From: Nocardioidaceae bacterium
GTDB lineage: Bacteria; Actinomycetota; Actinomycetes; Propionibacteriales; Nocardioidaceae
Assembly: GCA_013693815.1 (NCBI GenBank)
Contig: CP059259.1
Span: 2,744,550 to 2,765,910 of the forward strand
DNA: 21,361 bases
Reading direction: 5' to 3'
Made by a program: the position numbers and the translations under genes
The notes under the pieces: model-generated
Database searches by the model: none
Told to the model about the DNA's origin: nothing
What the model saw: only the letters and a program-made list of their open reading frames with translations
In this document: one piece after another, positions 1 through 7,539 of the stretch
Position numbering within the stretch: position 1 is the stretch's first letter
How the letters are laid out: every line of letters begins with the position of its first letter

Positions 1-108
1 CTAGTTGCCGTTACTGCCGCATGGTGGCTGCTGAACCAAAGACCTGAGGCCGAGAAGCCACCGCCGGCCGTGCATGCGTGGCCCACTGAGCTGCTCCAGG
101 AGGCGTGA
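1..108 (+). CDS. C-terminal part of an unknown small protein (truncated by window edge)
   Basis: The first frame is open from base 1 to a TGA at 106-108 and encodes 35 residues. It begins with a hydrophobic stretch (LVAVTAAWWLLN) that looks like the end of a membrane segment, followed by a Pro/Glu-rich tail ending TELLQEA. Its stop overlaps the ATG of the next gene (TGATG), so it probably belongs to the same late operon. The true start lies outside the window. I do not recognise the family. Confidence 0.45.
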   Translation, partial: LVAVTAAWWLLNQRPEAEKPPPAVHAWPTELLQEA

Positions 109-257
109 TGCGTTCGTTCGTCTCCGATGCCCTAGAAGTCGTGGGCGCACTAGTGTTTCTCGCCTGCCTCGCAGTGTTGTCGCTGTGGGTCGCAGGCATG
201 ACGCTGGGGCTGGCGCTCGTCGTGGCGGGGTTCTTGTTGGGGCGGTCTGACTCGTGA
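108..257 (+). CDS. Small two-helix membrane protein upstream of portal
   Basis: This 49-residue gene starts at ATG 108, with AGGAGG at 98-103 four bases upstream, and ends in a TGA overlapping the portal GTG (GTGA, 254-257). After a short N-terminus (MRSFVSDALEV) there are two hydrophobic segments, about residues 11-29 and 30-45, joined by a Gly-containing turn, with a polar end (GRSDS). The overlaps on both sides and the good ribosome-binding site argue it is real despite its size. Small membrane proteins of unknown role are common between terminase and portal in actinophages. No function can be given from sequence. Confidence 0.6.
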   Translation: MRSFVSDALEVVGALVFLACLAVLSLWVAGMTLGLALVVAGFLLGRSDS

Positions 258-1468
258 GCATTGTGCGCCGCCTGGCTCAGGTGGGAGAGCGCCGGGGATT
301 GACGCCCGAGAGTGTGCCCGCATTTGCTGGGATTCCTTCGAATGGCGAGCAGTTCGATGCAGGTACGGGCGAGATTGTTTCGGATCGCACTGCATTGCAG
401 CTCATTGCTGTGCAGGCGTGCGTGGGGCTTCTCGCGGATCAGGTTGCGTCGTTGCCGTTGACGGCGTACCGCAAGGGTCCGGACGGGTTGCGGATTCCGT
501 TGGACCCGCAGCCCTCGCTGGTGGTGAACCCGTTCGCGAACGCGGACTACTTCGAGGGCATGTTCGCGATGATGTCGCCGCTGGCGATGCGCGGCGAGGC
601 GTTGAACGTCGTAACAGGCTTGGACGCGTTGGAGCGGGTCACCTCGTTCGAGACCATCCACCCGGACGACTGGACAGTCCGCAAGGACAGGTCGACCGGC
701 AAGGTGACCTATCGAGTCGCCGGAGTGAAGCTCGACCCCGGCGAGGTCTTCCACATTCGCCGGTTCCGGCTCCCCGGCTCGCTGCATGGCCTGTCCCCGA
801 TCGGTGCCGCCCAGCGCGGCATCGGAATCGGCCTCGCGGCCGAGCGGTACGGGGCGCGCTACTTCGCAGATGCTTCCGACCCGCGCTCGACCCTGACCAC
901 CGATGCCGCGCTGACCGACGATCAGGTCAAGCAGACGCAGGCGCAATGGGTCAACACCCACGGCGGCCGGCGACTCCCGGCTGTGCTGACGGGCGGCTTC
1001 GAGTACAAGGCGATCAGCATCAACCCCGATGAGGCTCAGTTCCTGGAGACTCGGAAGTTTCAGCGGTCTGAGATCGCGATGCTGTTCCGGGTGCCGCCGC
1101 ACATGATCGGCGACACCGAGAAGGCAACCTCCTGGGGCACCGGGATCGAGCAACAGTCCATCGGATTCGTGACCTACACGCTTCGGCCCTGGCTGACCTG
1201 CATCGAGTCGGCGATCTCGTCACTACTGCCTCGCGGCCAGTTCGCGAAGTTCAACGTCGACGCGCTACTGCGCGGCGACACCAAATCCCGCAACGACGCC
1301 TACACCCAAGCCCGAAACGCGGGCTGGATGAGCGTCAACGAAATCCGGTCCCTAGAAGACATGCCCCCGATCCCGGACGGCGACAACTACCTACAACCGT
1401 TGAATATGGGGCCTTTGGGCTCTGATCCTCTCGCTGCCAAGGAGGCCCCGAGTGATCCCCAAAAGTGA
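254..1468 (+). CDS. HK97-type portal protein
   Basis: This 404-residue protein would form the dodecameric portal ring at the unique capsid vertex, through which DNA is packaged and to which the connectors attach. It has the HK97/phi-type portal pattern: an N-terminal segment with LQLIAVQACVGLLADQVASL (about 55-74), the central WGTGIEQQSIGFV segment (about 296-308) and a C-terminal region with RNDAYTQARNAGWMSVNEIR and DNYLQPLN. Length is typical. The start is GTG 254, overlapping the previous stop by four bases, which suggests translational coupling. The C-terminus overlaps the protease start at 1452. The frame is intact. Confidence 0.93.
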   Translation: MSIVRRLAQVGERRGLTPESVPAFAGIPSNGEQFDAGTGEIVSDRTALQLIAVQACVGLLADQVASLPLTAYRKGPDGLRIPLDPQPSLVVNPFANADYFEGMFAMMSPLAMRGEALNVVTGLDALERVTSFETIHPDDWTVRKDRSTGKVTYRVAGVKLDPGEVFHIRRFRLPGSLHGLSPIGAAQRGIGIGLAAERYGARYFADASDPRSTLTTDAALTDDQVKQTQAQWVNTHGGRRLPAVLTGGFEYKAISINPDEAQFLETRKFQRSEIAMLFRVPPHMIGDTEKATSWGTGIEQQSIGFVTYTLRPWLTCIESAISSLLPRGQFAKFNVDALLRGDTKSRNDAYTQARNAGWMSVNEIRSLEDMPPIPDGDNYLQPLNMGPLGSDPLAAKEAPSDPQK

Positions 1469-2161
1469 TCTGATCGACGTGCCCGAACGTCGCGCCGTCG
1501 CAGTCTCCGACTTCGAGATCCGCAAGTCCGGCGACCTGCTGTCCCTGCGCGGCTACGCATCGGTCTTCGACGCCCCCTACGACATCTACGGCGGCCCCGA
1601 AAAGGGCGGCTGGACCGAGATAGTCGACAAACGCGCCTTCGACGTGACGTTGCGGGAAAAGCCCGACCTCCACCTGCTCATCAACCACGAGGGCATGCCA
1701 CTGGCGCGCACCAAGTCCGGCACCCTCAAGCTCTCGACCGACAGCACCGGCCTGCTCGTAGATGCCCCCGACCTGGACCGCCGCGACCCCGACGTGCAGC
1801 GGCTCGAAGTCAAGATGGAGCGCGGCGACATGGACGAGATGTCGTTCGCGTTCCGGGTCAAGAAGCAGGAATGGGAAGACGACGAGACACTCCGTCGCCT
1901 GACCGAGGTCTCCTCCACAAGGGCGACGTGTCGGTCGTCAACTTCGGCGCCAACCCGGCGACCTCGGTCGGCCTGCGCGGCCTGCTGTCCCAGCTCGACG
2001 ACCTCGACGACACCGTGGCGCTTGCTGAGGCCAGGGCGCTAGGGACCCTGGATGACCTGATCGCCGCACGCGACCTACTGACCCGCCTCGTCCGCGAGGC
2101 CACCCCGGCCGAGAAACGCACCCTCACGGTTGCGCAAGCTCTCGCCGCCCAAGAGGTCTAA
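1452..2161 (+). CDS. HK97 prohead protease (S78/U35 family), frameshifted as read
   Basis: The GTG start at 1452 has AAGGAGG at 1439-1445. Residues 1-154 are in one frame: LRGYASVFDAPYD (about 32-44), LLINHEGMPLARTKSGTLKL with putative catalytic His79, and DMDEMSFAFRV with putative catalytic Ser131. The family's conserved continuation (LHKGDVSVVNFGANPATSVG) lies one frame back, from about 1913, and runs to TAA 2161. A single missing C near 1910-1915 (GTCTCCTCC) explains this exactly and restores EVSLHKGDVS. The reconstructed length is about 236 residues, normal for the family. The protease processes the capsid protein and other prohead components before expansion. No slippery heptamer is seen, so programmed frameshifting is unlikely. 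Identity is secure; whether the break is biological is not. Confidence 0.88.
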
Positions 2162-2299
2162 CCACCTCACCCATTCTTCGACCGCCGTCCTGGCACTGGA
2201 CGCGGGCGATGGACCTGGCACTGGTCCGGCTCACCACGCACAAGCGCAGTGACGCCACCCATCCATCCATCACCCCGATCCATTGCCAGGAGGCAAATC

Positions 2300-3715
2300 A
2301 TGGACGAGCGTCTCAAGCGGCTTATCAAGCGCCGCGAGGAGAAAGCTGAAGAGCGCCAGAAGCTCTTCGATCAGCGCAAGGCGATCACCGACCTTGCCAC
2401 TGAGGAGGCCCGCGAGGACCTCTCCGAGGAAGAGGACAGCGAGTTCCGTTCGCTGACCGACCAGATCAAGGCGTGCGACCTCGCGCTCAGCGAGTTCGAC
2501 GAGCGGATCAAGGAACTGTCTGACGAGGAGGCTCGCGCCAACGAGCTGACCGCCGGCGCCGAAGCTGTGCGTCGTGCTCAGGCGCGTGCTCAGGTCACTG
2601 AGGGCCGCACTTACGACAAGGGCAACGGCCAGTCCTACTTCCGCGACCTGATGCGGCACAGCTTGCGCATCGACGGCAGCGAGGAGTCCAGCGAGCGGCT
2701 TCGTCGGCACGCCATCGACGTGCAGACTGCTGCGGAGTACCGCGACCTGTCCCGCGTGGACGGAGCGGGCGGGTACTTTGTGCCCCCGGCCTGGCTGATG
2801 TCGGACTGGGTCGAGCTGCCCCGCGGCGGGCGTGTCACGGCCGACCTGGCCAACCCGCAGCCTCTCCCGGGTGGTACGGACTCGATCAACATCCCCAAGG
2901 TCGCCACCGGCACCGCTACGGCGGTCCAGTGGACTGCCTCGTACTCGGACAACGCTCCGGTGCAGGAGACCGACCTGACTGACACCTACATCACTGCCCC
3001 GGTGCGTACCATCGCCGGCCAGCAGGATGTGGCGATCCAGCTGCTCGACCAGTCCCCGGTCCCGTTCGATCAGGTCATCTTCCAGGACCTGATGGCCGAC
3101 TACGACACCAAGGTCGACGTGCAGGTGCTCTCCGGCTCCGGCTCGGCTGGCCAGGTGACCGGCATCCGGAACACAGGCAGCATCGAGACGGTCAGCCTGA
3201 CCGACACTCGCGCCTCAGCGCTGTACGCGAAGATCGCTGATGCGATCCAGCGCGTGCACACCCTGCGGCACGATGTCGCCACGGCAATCGTGATGCACCC
3301 GCGTCGCTGGGCTGCCTACAACGCATCGTTCGACACCACCGGCCGACCGCTGTCGGTGCCGAACTCACAGGCCCCGCAGAACGCGATCGCCCAGCTCGGT
3401 CCGGTGGCCGCACGCGGTGTCGTCGGGAACATCCAGGGCCTCCCGGTCCTGACGGACCCGAACCTGCCGACCAACGTGTCCAGCACCCAAGACGTCGTTT
3501 TGGTGCTGCGGGCCTCGGATCTGCGCCTGTACGAATCGGCACTGCGGACTCGGGTCCTGCCCGAGGTCGGGTCTGGGACGCTCACGGTCCGGCTCCAGGT
3601 GTATGGCTACCTGGCCTTCACCGCGGGCCGCTACCCGAAGTCCATCGTGTCCATCGGCGGCGCGGGCCTGACCACTCCGAGCTTCGACGGCCCGGACGAG
3701 TCCAGCTCTAGCTAA
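2300..3715 (+). CDS. Major capsid protein, HK97 fold
   Basis: I choose ATG 2300 (471 residues) because AGGAGG at 2288-2293 sits six bases upstream. A start at 2249 in the same frame has no such site. Residues 1-85 are highly charged and helical (MDERLKRLIKRREEKAEER onward), the usual delta or scaffold domain removed by the prohead protease. The rest is HK97-like: GGYFVPPAWLMSDW near the N-arm/E-loop region, then TWQ-type beta strands, a QDVAIQLLDQSP segment and IVMHPRRWAAY. It forms the icosahedral shell. The C-terminus ends in an acidic/serine tail (DESSSS), a smaller echo of the tail tube protein's end. The frame is intact and a long hairpin follows at 3726-3770. Confidence 0.93.
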   Translation: MDERLKRLIKRREEKAEERQKLFDQRKAITDLATEEAREDLSEEEDSEFRSLTDQIKACDLALSEFDERIKELSDEEARANELTAGAEAVRRAQARAQVTEGRTYDKGNGQSYFRDLMRHSLRIDGSEESSERLRRHAIDVQTAAEYRDLSRVDGAGGYFVPPAWLMSDWVELPRGGRVTADLANPQPLPGGTDSINIPKVATGTATAVQWTASYSDNAPVQETDLTDTYITAPVRTIAGQQDVAIQLLDQSPVPFDQVIFQDLMADYDTKVDVQVLSGSGSAGQVTGIRNTGSIETVSLTDTRASALYAKIADAIQRVHTLRHDVATAIVMHPRRWAAYNASFDTTGRPLSVPNSQAPQNAIAQLGPVAARGVVGNIQGLPVLTDPNLPTNVSSTQDVVLVLRASDLRLYESALRTRVLPEVGSGTLTVRLQVYGYLAFTAGRYPKSIVSIGGAGLTTPSFDGPDESSSS

Positions 3716-3725
3716 CCGAACGGGT

Positions 3726-3770
3726 GCTGCGCGGCGTGACCTTCTGCTCGGTCGTGTCACGTCGCGCAGC
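3726..3770 (+). promoter_or_regulatory. Long hairpin just after the capsid gene
   Basis: Arms 3726-3740 (GCTGCGCGGCGTGAC) and 3756-3770 (GTCACGTCGCGCAGC) pair over 15 bp with one G-T wobble, around a 15-base loop. CGGGT (3721-3725) and ACCCG (3773-3777) extend it past a small bulge. There is no T-run after it, so it is not a classic terminator. It may attenuate transcription after the abundant capsid gene or protect the 3' end of its message. Confidence 0.6.
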
Positions 3771-3798
3771 CAACCCGGCCAACCGAAAGGAGCCTGCG

Positions 3799-4050
3799 AT
3801 GGCTGAGATACGTGACGAGCAGGCCGACCTCGTGGCTGCCTATCGTCTGGAGTACGACCTAGCGGTCGAGCAGGGAAACCAGCGCAAAGCGGCCCGCGTC
3901 GCGGCGATCCTCCTCGCCGACCACGGCATCGAGGTCACCGCACCTGTTGAGCGGGCTATCCCCACCGATGACCTGGAGACACGCCCCGCCGACCCGCGCT
4001 CCACGAAGCGGACTCGCACCAAGGCATCCAAGGCCACCGACTCCAAGTAG
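3799..4050 (+). CDS. Small unknown head-region protein
   Basis: ATG 3799 is preceded by AAAGGAG at 3786-3792, which fixes the start and gives 83 residues. The N-terminal half is acidic and helical (AEIRDEQADLVAAYRLEYD; QRKAARVAAILLADHGIEV). The C-terminal third is Pro/Thr/Lys-rich and probably disordered (TRPADPRSTKRTRTKASK). Position directly after the capsid gene and before the MuF-like gene is where actinophages often carry a small virion or assembly protein. I do not recognise a family. Confidence 0.7.
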   Translation: MAEIRDEQADLVAAYRLEYDLAVEQGNQRKAARVAAILLADHGIEVTAPVERAIPTDDLETRPADPRSTKRTRTKASKATDSK

Positions 4051-4053
4051 CCA

Positions 4054-4710
4054 ATGGCCCACACCTCAACGCGCAACGAGCTACTACGCAAACGGCGCGT
4101 CGATGCCACGGTCGCAGAACTCGTCAAGGTACTGACCGATCAACGCCAGGACGTGCAGGCGCGGCTCGACTCCCACGCAACCACGTTGCTGTCCAAAGCA
4201 TGGGACCAGCGCCTGGCTGAGGTGATCGGGCCGGTGAATCTCGCCACCGCCCGCGAGGTCGCGCTCCGCGTGGCCCGCGCGCTGGCCGGGAAAGGCCACG
4301 GCTACGACCCCGACGTGATGACCAACTGGCTGACCCTCAACGCAGGTATCGCGGCCGAGTCAGTCAACGACTCCACCCGAGCAAGCCTCGCTGCGGCACA
4401 GGAAACAGACGACCCCGACCCGGTGGGCAGCGTGTTCGACCTACTACTCACCAGCGGTGTCGCCTCTCTGGCGGTATCGATGGTCACCACAGCGGTCAAC
4501 TTCGCTGCCCACGACGCCGCCCAAGCAGTCGGCGCGCAATACAAGACCTGGAACACCGGACGCAACCCACGCCCCCGGCACGCCGCACTCAACGGGCAAG
4601 TCGTGGCACTCGACTCCACGTTCTCCAACGGTGCCCGCTACCCCGGCGACCCGACCCTCGGTCCCGCCGACCTCGCCCGCTGCAACTGCTCGATGACGAT
4701 CTCCACCTAA
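4054..4710 (+). CDS. MuF-like minor head (head morphogenesis) protein
   Basis: This 218-residue protein has a helical N-terminal two thirds and a C-terminal domain of the phage Mu gpF (MuF) type. That domain is seen at about 169-218: a Trp-containing lead-in (TWNTGRNPRPRHAALNGQ), a strand ending in FSNGARYPGDP, and the closing LADLARCNCSM-type Cys motif (here ADLARCNCSMTI). MuF proteins are minor capsid components linked to the portal, and the fold sometimes carries toxin or ADP-ribosyltransferase partners; none is fused here. It starts three bases after the previous stop (ATG 4054) without a strong ribosome-binding site, so coupling is likely. The frame is intact. Confidence 0.75.
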   Translation: MAHTSTRNELLRKRRVDATVAELVKVLTDQRQDVQARLDSHATTLLSKAWDQRLAEVIGPVNLATAREVALRVARALAGKGHGYDPDVMTNWLTLNAGIAAESVNDSTRASLAAAQETDDPDPVGSVFDLLLTSGVASLAVSMVTTAVNFAAHDAAQAVGAQYKTWNTGRNPRPRHAALNGQVVALDSTFSNGARYPGDPTLGPADLARCNCSMTIST

Positions 4711-4724
4711 AGGCGGTGACCCCG

Positions 4725-5198
4725 ATGCCGACAGCCCCGACAGCAAGCGCGTTCGCCGCAGTCCGCCGCTTCTGCCGCTGGCATGTGTTCCCCTCCCAAC
4801 AAGAGACGGCCACTGTTGACGGAACCGGCACCAACAAACTGGTCCTCAAGACCCTGCACCTCACCGACATCACGTCCGTGACCATCAACGACCAGGCCAT
4901 CGAGGACTACACCTGGGACACAGGCGGCATCGTGACCCGCAGCCGTGGCCGCTGGCCCCGTGGCATCAAGAACATCACCATCGACTTCACCCACGGATAC
5001 CCCAACGTCCCCGATGACCTCGATGCCGTCCTCGAATCCATCGCAGCCCGAGCGGGCGCGTTCCCCATCGCCGGGGCCGAACAACAGAACGCAGGACCGT
5101 TCGGCGTGCGGTTCACCAAGGGATACAGCGGCGGCCTCGCGCTCCTGGAGTCCGAGAAACAAGCCCTCGCCGACTACCGAGTCCCGGTGGGGTTCTGA
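4725..5198 (+). CDS. Head-tail connector (adaptor) protein, gp6/gp15-like
   Basis: I prefer ATG 4725 (157 residues), which has AAAGGCGG at 4709-4716 eight bases upstream. An in-frame GTG at 4716 lies inside that site. The N-terminus contains FAAVRRFCRWHVFP, a pattern common in actinophage head-to-tail adaptors. It is followed by beta strands (LVLKTLHLTDITSVTIN; YTWDTGGIVTRS), then FTHGYPNVPDDL and a helical C-terminus. It would bind under the portal ring and extend the DNA channel. It lies in the expected order between the MuF-like and stopper genes. Confidence 0.75.
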   Translation: MPTAPTASAFAAVRRFCRWHVFPSQQETATVDGTGTNKLVLKTLHLTDITSVTINDQAIEDYTWDTGGIVTRSRGRWPRGIKNITIDFTHGYPNVPDDLDAVLESIAARAGAFPIAGAEQQNAGPFGVRFTKGYSGGLALLESEKQALADYRVPVGF

Positions 5199-5200
5199 CG

Positions 5201-5518
5201 ATGCAGCCCGTTGTACACACCGTCAGGACCACGACTAGAAACGCGGACGGCGACGGAATCGAAACGGCCGAGGTTGTATCCCGCTCGGCCCTGATAGCGC
5301 CGGGAGCATCCCCTGAGAGCAACGTGGCGAGCGCACCGAATGTGATCGTGGACTACACCCTCTACTTTCCCGGCCAAGAGTTCGAGGCCGACTCTGATGA
5401 CGCCTTCACCTTCTACGGCCAGGATCACCGAGTGGTGGGCCACTCCAAGACATGGCCGTGGATGTCGGGCGGCATCGCGGGGACCGTGGTCGAAGTCGTG
5501 AGAGCGGGCAAGGTCTGA
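5201..5518 (+). CDS. Head closure / head-tail stopper-like protein
   Basis: This is a 105-residue, beta-rich protein starting two bases after the connector stop and ending in a TGATG overlap with the next gene. It has strands such as VIVDYTLYFPG, the conserved-looking FYGQDHRVVGHSKTWPW, and GGIAGTVVEVVR. Size, fold type and place in the order (connector, stopper, neck, terminator) support a neck protein that seals the packaged capsid. Assignment rests mainly on synteny and a weak family impression. Confidence 0.62.
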   Translation: MQPVVHTVRTTTRNADGDGIETAEVVSRSALIAPGASPESNVASAPNVIVDYTLYFPGQEFEADSDDAFTFYGQDHRVVGHSKTWPWMSGGIAGTVVEVVRAGKV

Positions 5519-5832
5519 TGGCGCGCAAGGGCGTCACTCTCGACCACGCGGGCATCGCGTCGATCCTCAAGTCCGCGGGCGTCGCGTCCGTGATTCAGTC
5601 GGCAGCCGAGACCATGAAGGCCGACATCGAGGCCGCTGGTGTCACCGTTGGCGACCGTGACGGTGGGCCGCGTGAGATCGCGCTACCCGTCACCGTCACG
5701 ATGTTGACCACCGACCGGGCGAAGGCCCGCGTCTCCCTGGCGCACGCAGCAGGCGAGGCAGTGCAGGTGAAGCACGGTCTGCTTACCAAGGCTGCCGGTG
5801 CTGCTGGTCTCGATGTGAGGGCCAAGAAGTGA
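5518..5832 (+). CDS. Neck / minor head-tail joining protein (HK97 gp10-like position)
   Basis: ATG 5518 overlaps the previous TGA and gives 104 residues; a longer in-frame start at 5452 would lie inside the upstream gene. The N-terminus is helical (HAGIASILKSAGVASVIQSAA), followed by a two-strand element with basic residues (REIALPVTVTMLTTDRAKARVSL) and a helical end (KHGLLTKAAGAAGLDV). This helix-beta-helix size class at this place in actinophages is usually called a neck or head-tail joining protein. The stop overlaps the next start (GTGA, 5829-5832). Confidence 0.6.
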   Translation: MARKGVTLDHAGIASILKSAGVASVIQSAAETMKADIEAAGVTVGDRDGGPREIALPVTVTMLTTDRAKARVSLAHAAGEAVQVKHGLLTKAAGAAGLDVRAKK

Positions 5833-6245
5833 AGCCACTCGTTGAGTTCGGGGACCCCGAGACGCTCCTACGGTCCTACCTCGAAGCCGTCCTCGCCGAT
5901 GAGACGCCAGTCCCCAGTGTCTCGACCGAGTTCCCCGACCAGCTCCGCGACAACCAGCGGCGCGTCCAGATTCAACTCGAAACCAGTGATGCCGCGGACT
6001 GGCCCGTGACCGAGCGTGCCCAAGTCCGGGTAACCGTCCACGCCCCGAGCACGAGGCGTTCGGAGGTCAAGTCGCTGGCGTCCCGGGTTCAGGGGCACCT
6101 GTACCGGCATCCCGGCAGCGCCGAGCTAGCCGCCTGTATCCCAATGTTGGGCAGGTCGTCGGTCGTAACCGATCCGACCACGCACAACCTCATGGTCTGG
6201 TTCCTGTGCCGGGCCATTCTCAAGCCGATACCCGTGTCGGCCTAA
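5829..6245 (+). CDS. Tail terminator-like protein
   Basis: This 138-residue protein starts at GTG 5829 inside the overlap with the neck gene. It has an N-terminal helix (DPETLLRSYLEAVL), a conserved-looking run RRVQIQLETSD, strands (RAQVRVTVHAPS), a central helix with basic residues (SEVKSLASRVQGHLYRHPG) and a C-terminal beta strand pair (LMVWFLCRAIL). This is the alpha/beta plan of tail terminators (lambda gpU / HK97 gp10 class), which cap the tail tube and join it to the head. Position directly before the tube gene supports the call. Confidence 0.65.
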   Translation: MKPLVEFGDPETLLRSYLEAVLADETPVPSVSTEFPDQLRDNQRRVQIQLETSDAADWPVTERAQVRVTVHAPSTRRSEVKSLASRVQGHLYRHPGSAELAACIPMLGRSSVVTDPTTHNLMVWFLCRAILKPIPVSA

Positions 6246-6250
6246 GTCGT

Positions 6251-6269
6251 CTGCCGCCCCACGCGGCAG
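6251..6269 (+). promoter_or_regulatory. Hairpin upstream of the tail tube gene
   Basis: CTGCCGC (6251-6257) and GCGGCAG (6263-6269) form a perfect 7-bp stem with loop CCCAC. It lies between the tail terminator stop and the ribosome-binding site of the tube gene, in the untranslated leader. It may protect or isolate the tube message. No T-run follows. Confidence 0.45.
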
Positions 6270-6317
6270 AGCAACCGCGCGCATTCACCCTTCACAACTC
6301 TCTTGAGGAGCCTTGTC

Positions 6318-6920
6318 ATGTCTGGACATGGAGACACCAAAAAGACCGCGGTGTGGGGCGGCGCGGACGTATTGATCGCGCCCGCCTCCGCGACCATTCC
6401 CACTGGCCTTGCTGCATTCAGCGGCGACTGGAAGTTCGTCGGCTTGCTCGACGGCGGCCAGGGTTTTGAGGAAGCTATCGAGGTCGAGTCCACCGACTTC
6501 AATGCCTGGGGCTTCGGCGTCGTGGCCACCACCTATCGGGGCCAGAAAACCACCAAGACCTTCACGGCACTGGAGGAGAACGCCACCGTCATGGGGCTCG
6601 TGTACGACACGGCGGGCATGACGTTCAGCGACGAGGACGGCACCTACATCGGTGACCTGGCGGTCAAGGACTTCACCGAGAAGGTCCGGATCGCGTTCGT
6701 CACCTACTCCGGTAGCACGGAGAAGCGCTTCATCTCGAAGAACTACGCGACCATCGCACCCTCTGCGGCGGGCACCGAGTCGGAGGAGGCCCTGCAGTCC
6801 AAGGGCTTTACCGCCACCGTCTTCCCGACCGAGGGCCGGGTGCTCTGGTACGCCGTCAAGGACACCAACGACGACTCGTCGTCGTCTTCGTCCTCCGAGT
6901 CTTCCTCGTCTTCGTCCTGA
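6318..6920 (+). CDS. Major tail (tube) protein with serine-rich C-terminal tail
   Basis: ATG 6318 has GAGGAG at 6305-6310 and gives 200 residues. An in-frame ATG-like start at 6303 lies upstream of that site and is less likely. The body is a beta-rich tube subunit: VWGGADVLIAPASA, KFVGLLDGGQGFEEA, STDFNAWG, YRGQKTTKTFTALEEN, DFTEKVRIAFVTYSG. The repeated subunit polymerises into the tail tube around the tape measure. Residues about 185-200 are almost all serine with a few acidic residues (NDDSSSSSSSESSSSSS), written with TCG/TCC/TCT codons. This probably disordered, surface-exposed end is unusual. Hairpins lie on both sides of the gene. Confidence 0.85.
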   Translation: MSGHGDTKKTAVWGGADVLIAPASATIPTGLAAFSGDWKFVGLLDGGQGFEEAIEVESTDFNAWGFGVVATTYRGQKTTKTFTALEENATVMGLVYDTAGMTFSDEDGTYIGDLAVKDFTEKVRIAFVTYSGSTEKRFISKNYATIAPSAAGTESEEALQSKGFTATVFPTEGRVLWYAVKDTNDDSSSSSSSESSSSSS

Positions 6921-6929
6921 CCCCTGATC

Positions 6930-6967
6930 GGCCGGCCCGGAGTTCCGCGCGGTTCGCCGGGCCGGCC
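6930..6967 (+). terminator. GC-rich hairpin after the tail tube gene (possible attenuator)
   Basis: GGCCGGCCCGG (6930-6940) and CCGGGCCGGCC (6957-6967) are a perfect 11-bp inverted repeat with a 16-base loop. There is no T-run. The loop holds GCGCGGTTC (6948-6956), which is complementary to GAACCGCGC occurring twice downstream (6976-6984 and 6995-7003). The second copy lies at the ribosome-binding site of the next gene. An alternative fold could therefore hide that site. Confidence 0.55.
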
Positions 6968-7004
6968 TCACACCTGAACCGCGCTACCTGGAAGGAACCG
7001 CGCA

Positions 7005-7316
7005 ATGACCGAGAAAACTAAGATCGAGAAGCTCAAAGACGAAGCCGAGGGCAACGACACTGCCACCTTCTTCTGGCGCGACATCGAATTCACAGTGCCG
7101 ACCAATGCCGACGACTGGTCCACCGACTTCTTGGAATCGCTCGAGGAGGGCAAGGCAGTCGGCATCGTCCGCGGCGCTCTCGGCCCAGCTCAGTGGCGCA
7201 GGGTCAAGGCCATGAACCTCAAGGTCCGCGACCTCAGCGAACTCAGCGAGCAAGTGGCCAAGGCGATGGGCTTCGGCAGCACGGGGAATAGCCAGCCTCG
7301 TCTGGGTCCTCAATGA
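7005..7316 (+). CDS. Tail assembly chaperone, upstream product (gpG analogue)
   Basis: ATG 7005 follows GGAAGGA at 6990-6996 and gives 103 residues. The N-terminus is charged and helical (TEKTKIEKLKDEAEG), followed by FFWRDIEFTVPTNADDWSTDFLESLEEGK and a helix-rich second half (RVKAMNLKVRDLSELSEQVAKAMG). This is the usual character of the lambda gpG analogue, which coats the tape measure during tail assembly. It ends at TGA 7314-7316, but a fraction of ribosomes should shift into the downstream frame to make the longer gpGT product. Confidence 0.8.
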   Translation: MTEKTKIEKLKDEAEGNDTATFFWRDIEFTVPTNADDWSTDFLESLEEGKAVGIVRGALGPAQWRRVKAMNLKVRDLSELSEQVAKAMGFGSTGNSQPRLGPQ

Positions 7317-7539
7317 GCATGGGGACGTAGCCGAGGCGTCGTTGGCCTATCAGGGTATTGACCTACTCGATGCGTTCCGGGGCCGCATCAGTGCCCGCAA
7401 GCTGTACGTACTACTCAAAGCACTGCCAGCGGATGCGCCGCTCTGGGGTGCGATCAAAGCCGCTGAAGAAGCCGCGCTTAAGCCGCAGGCAGATCAGATC
7501 CGGGACCGGACGAAGTACTGGGCAGATCGCGGGAACTAG
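7005..7539 (+). CDS. Tail assembly chaperone fusion (gpGT analogue) made by ribosomal frameshift
   Basis: The second frame runs from upstream of 7261 to TAG 7539. It contains LVWVLNEHGDVAEASLAYQG, LLDAFRGRISARKLYVLLKALP and a charged end (AEEAALKPQADQIRDRTKYW), typical of the T part. Frame 0 must become frame 1, a +1 or -2 shift; a plain -1 shift meets TAG at 7289. The best slip site is ACG GGG AAT (7281-7289), where GGG could re-pair on GGA, giving about 177 residues. If one base is missing here as elsewhere in the window, an ordinary -1 shift is also possible. The region has no separate start with a ribosome-binding site for the T part. Confidence 0.68.
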
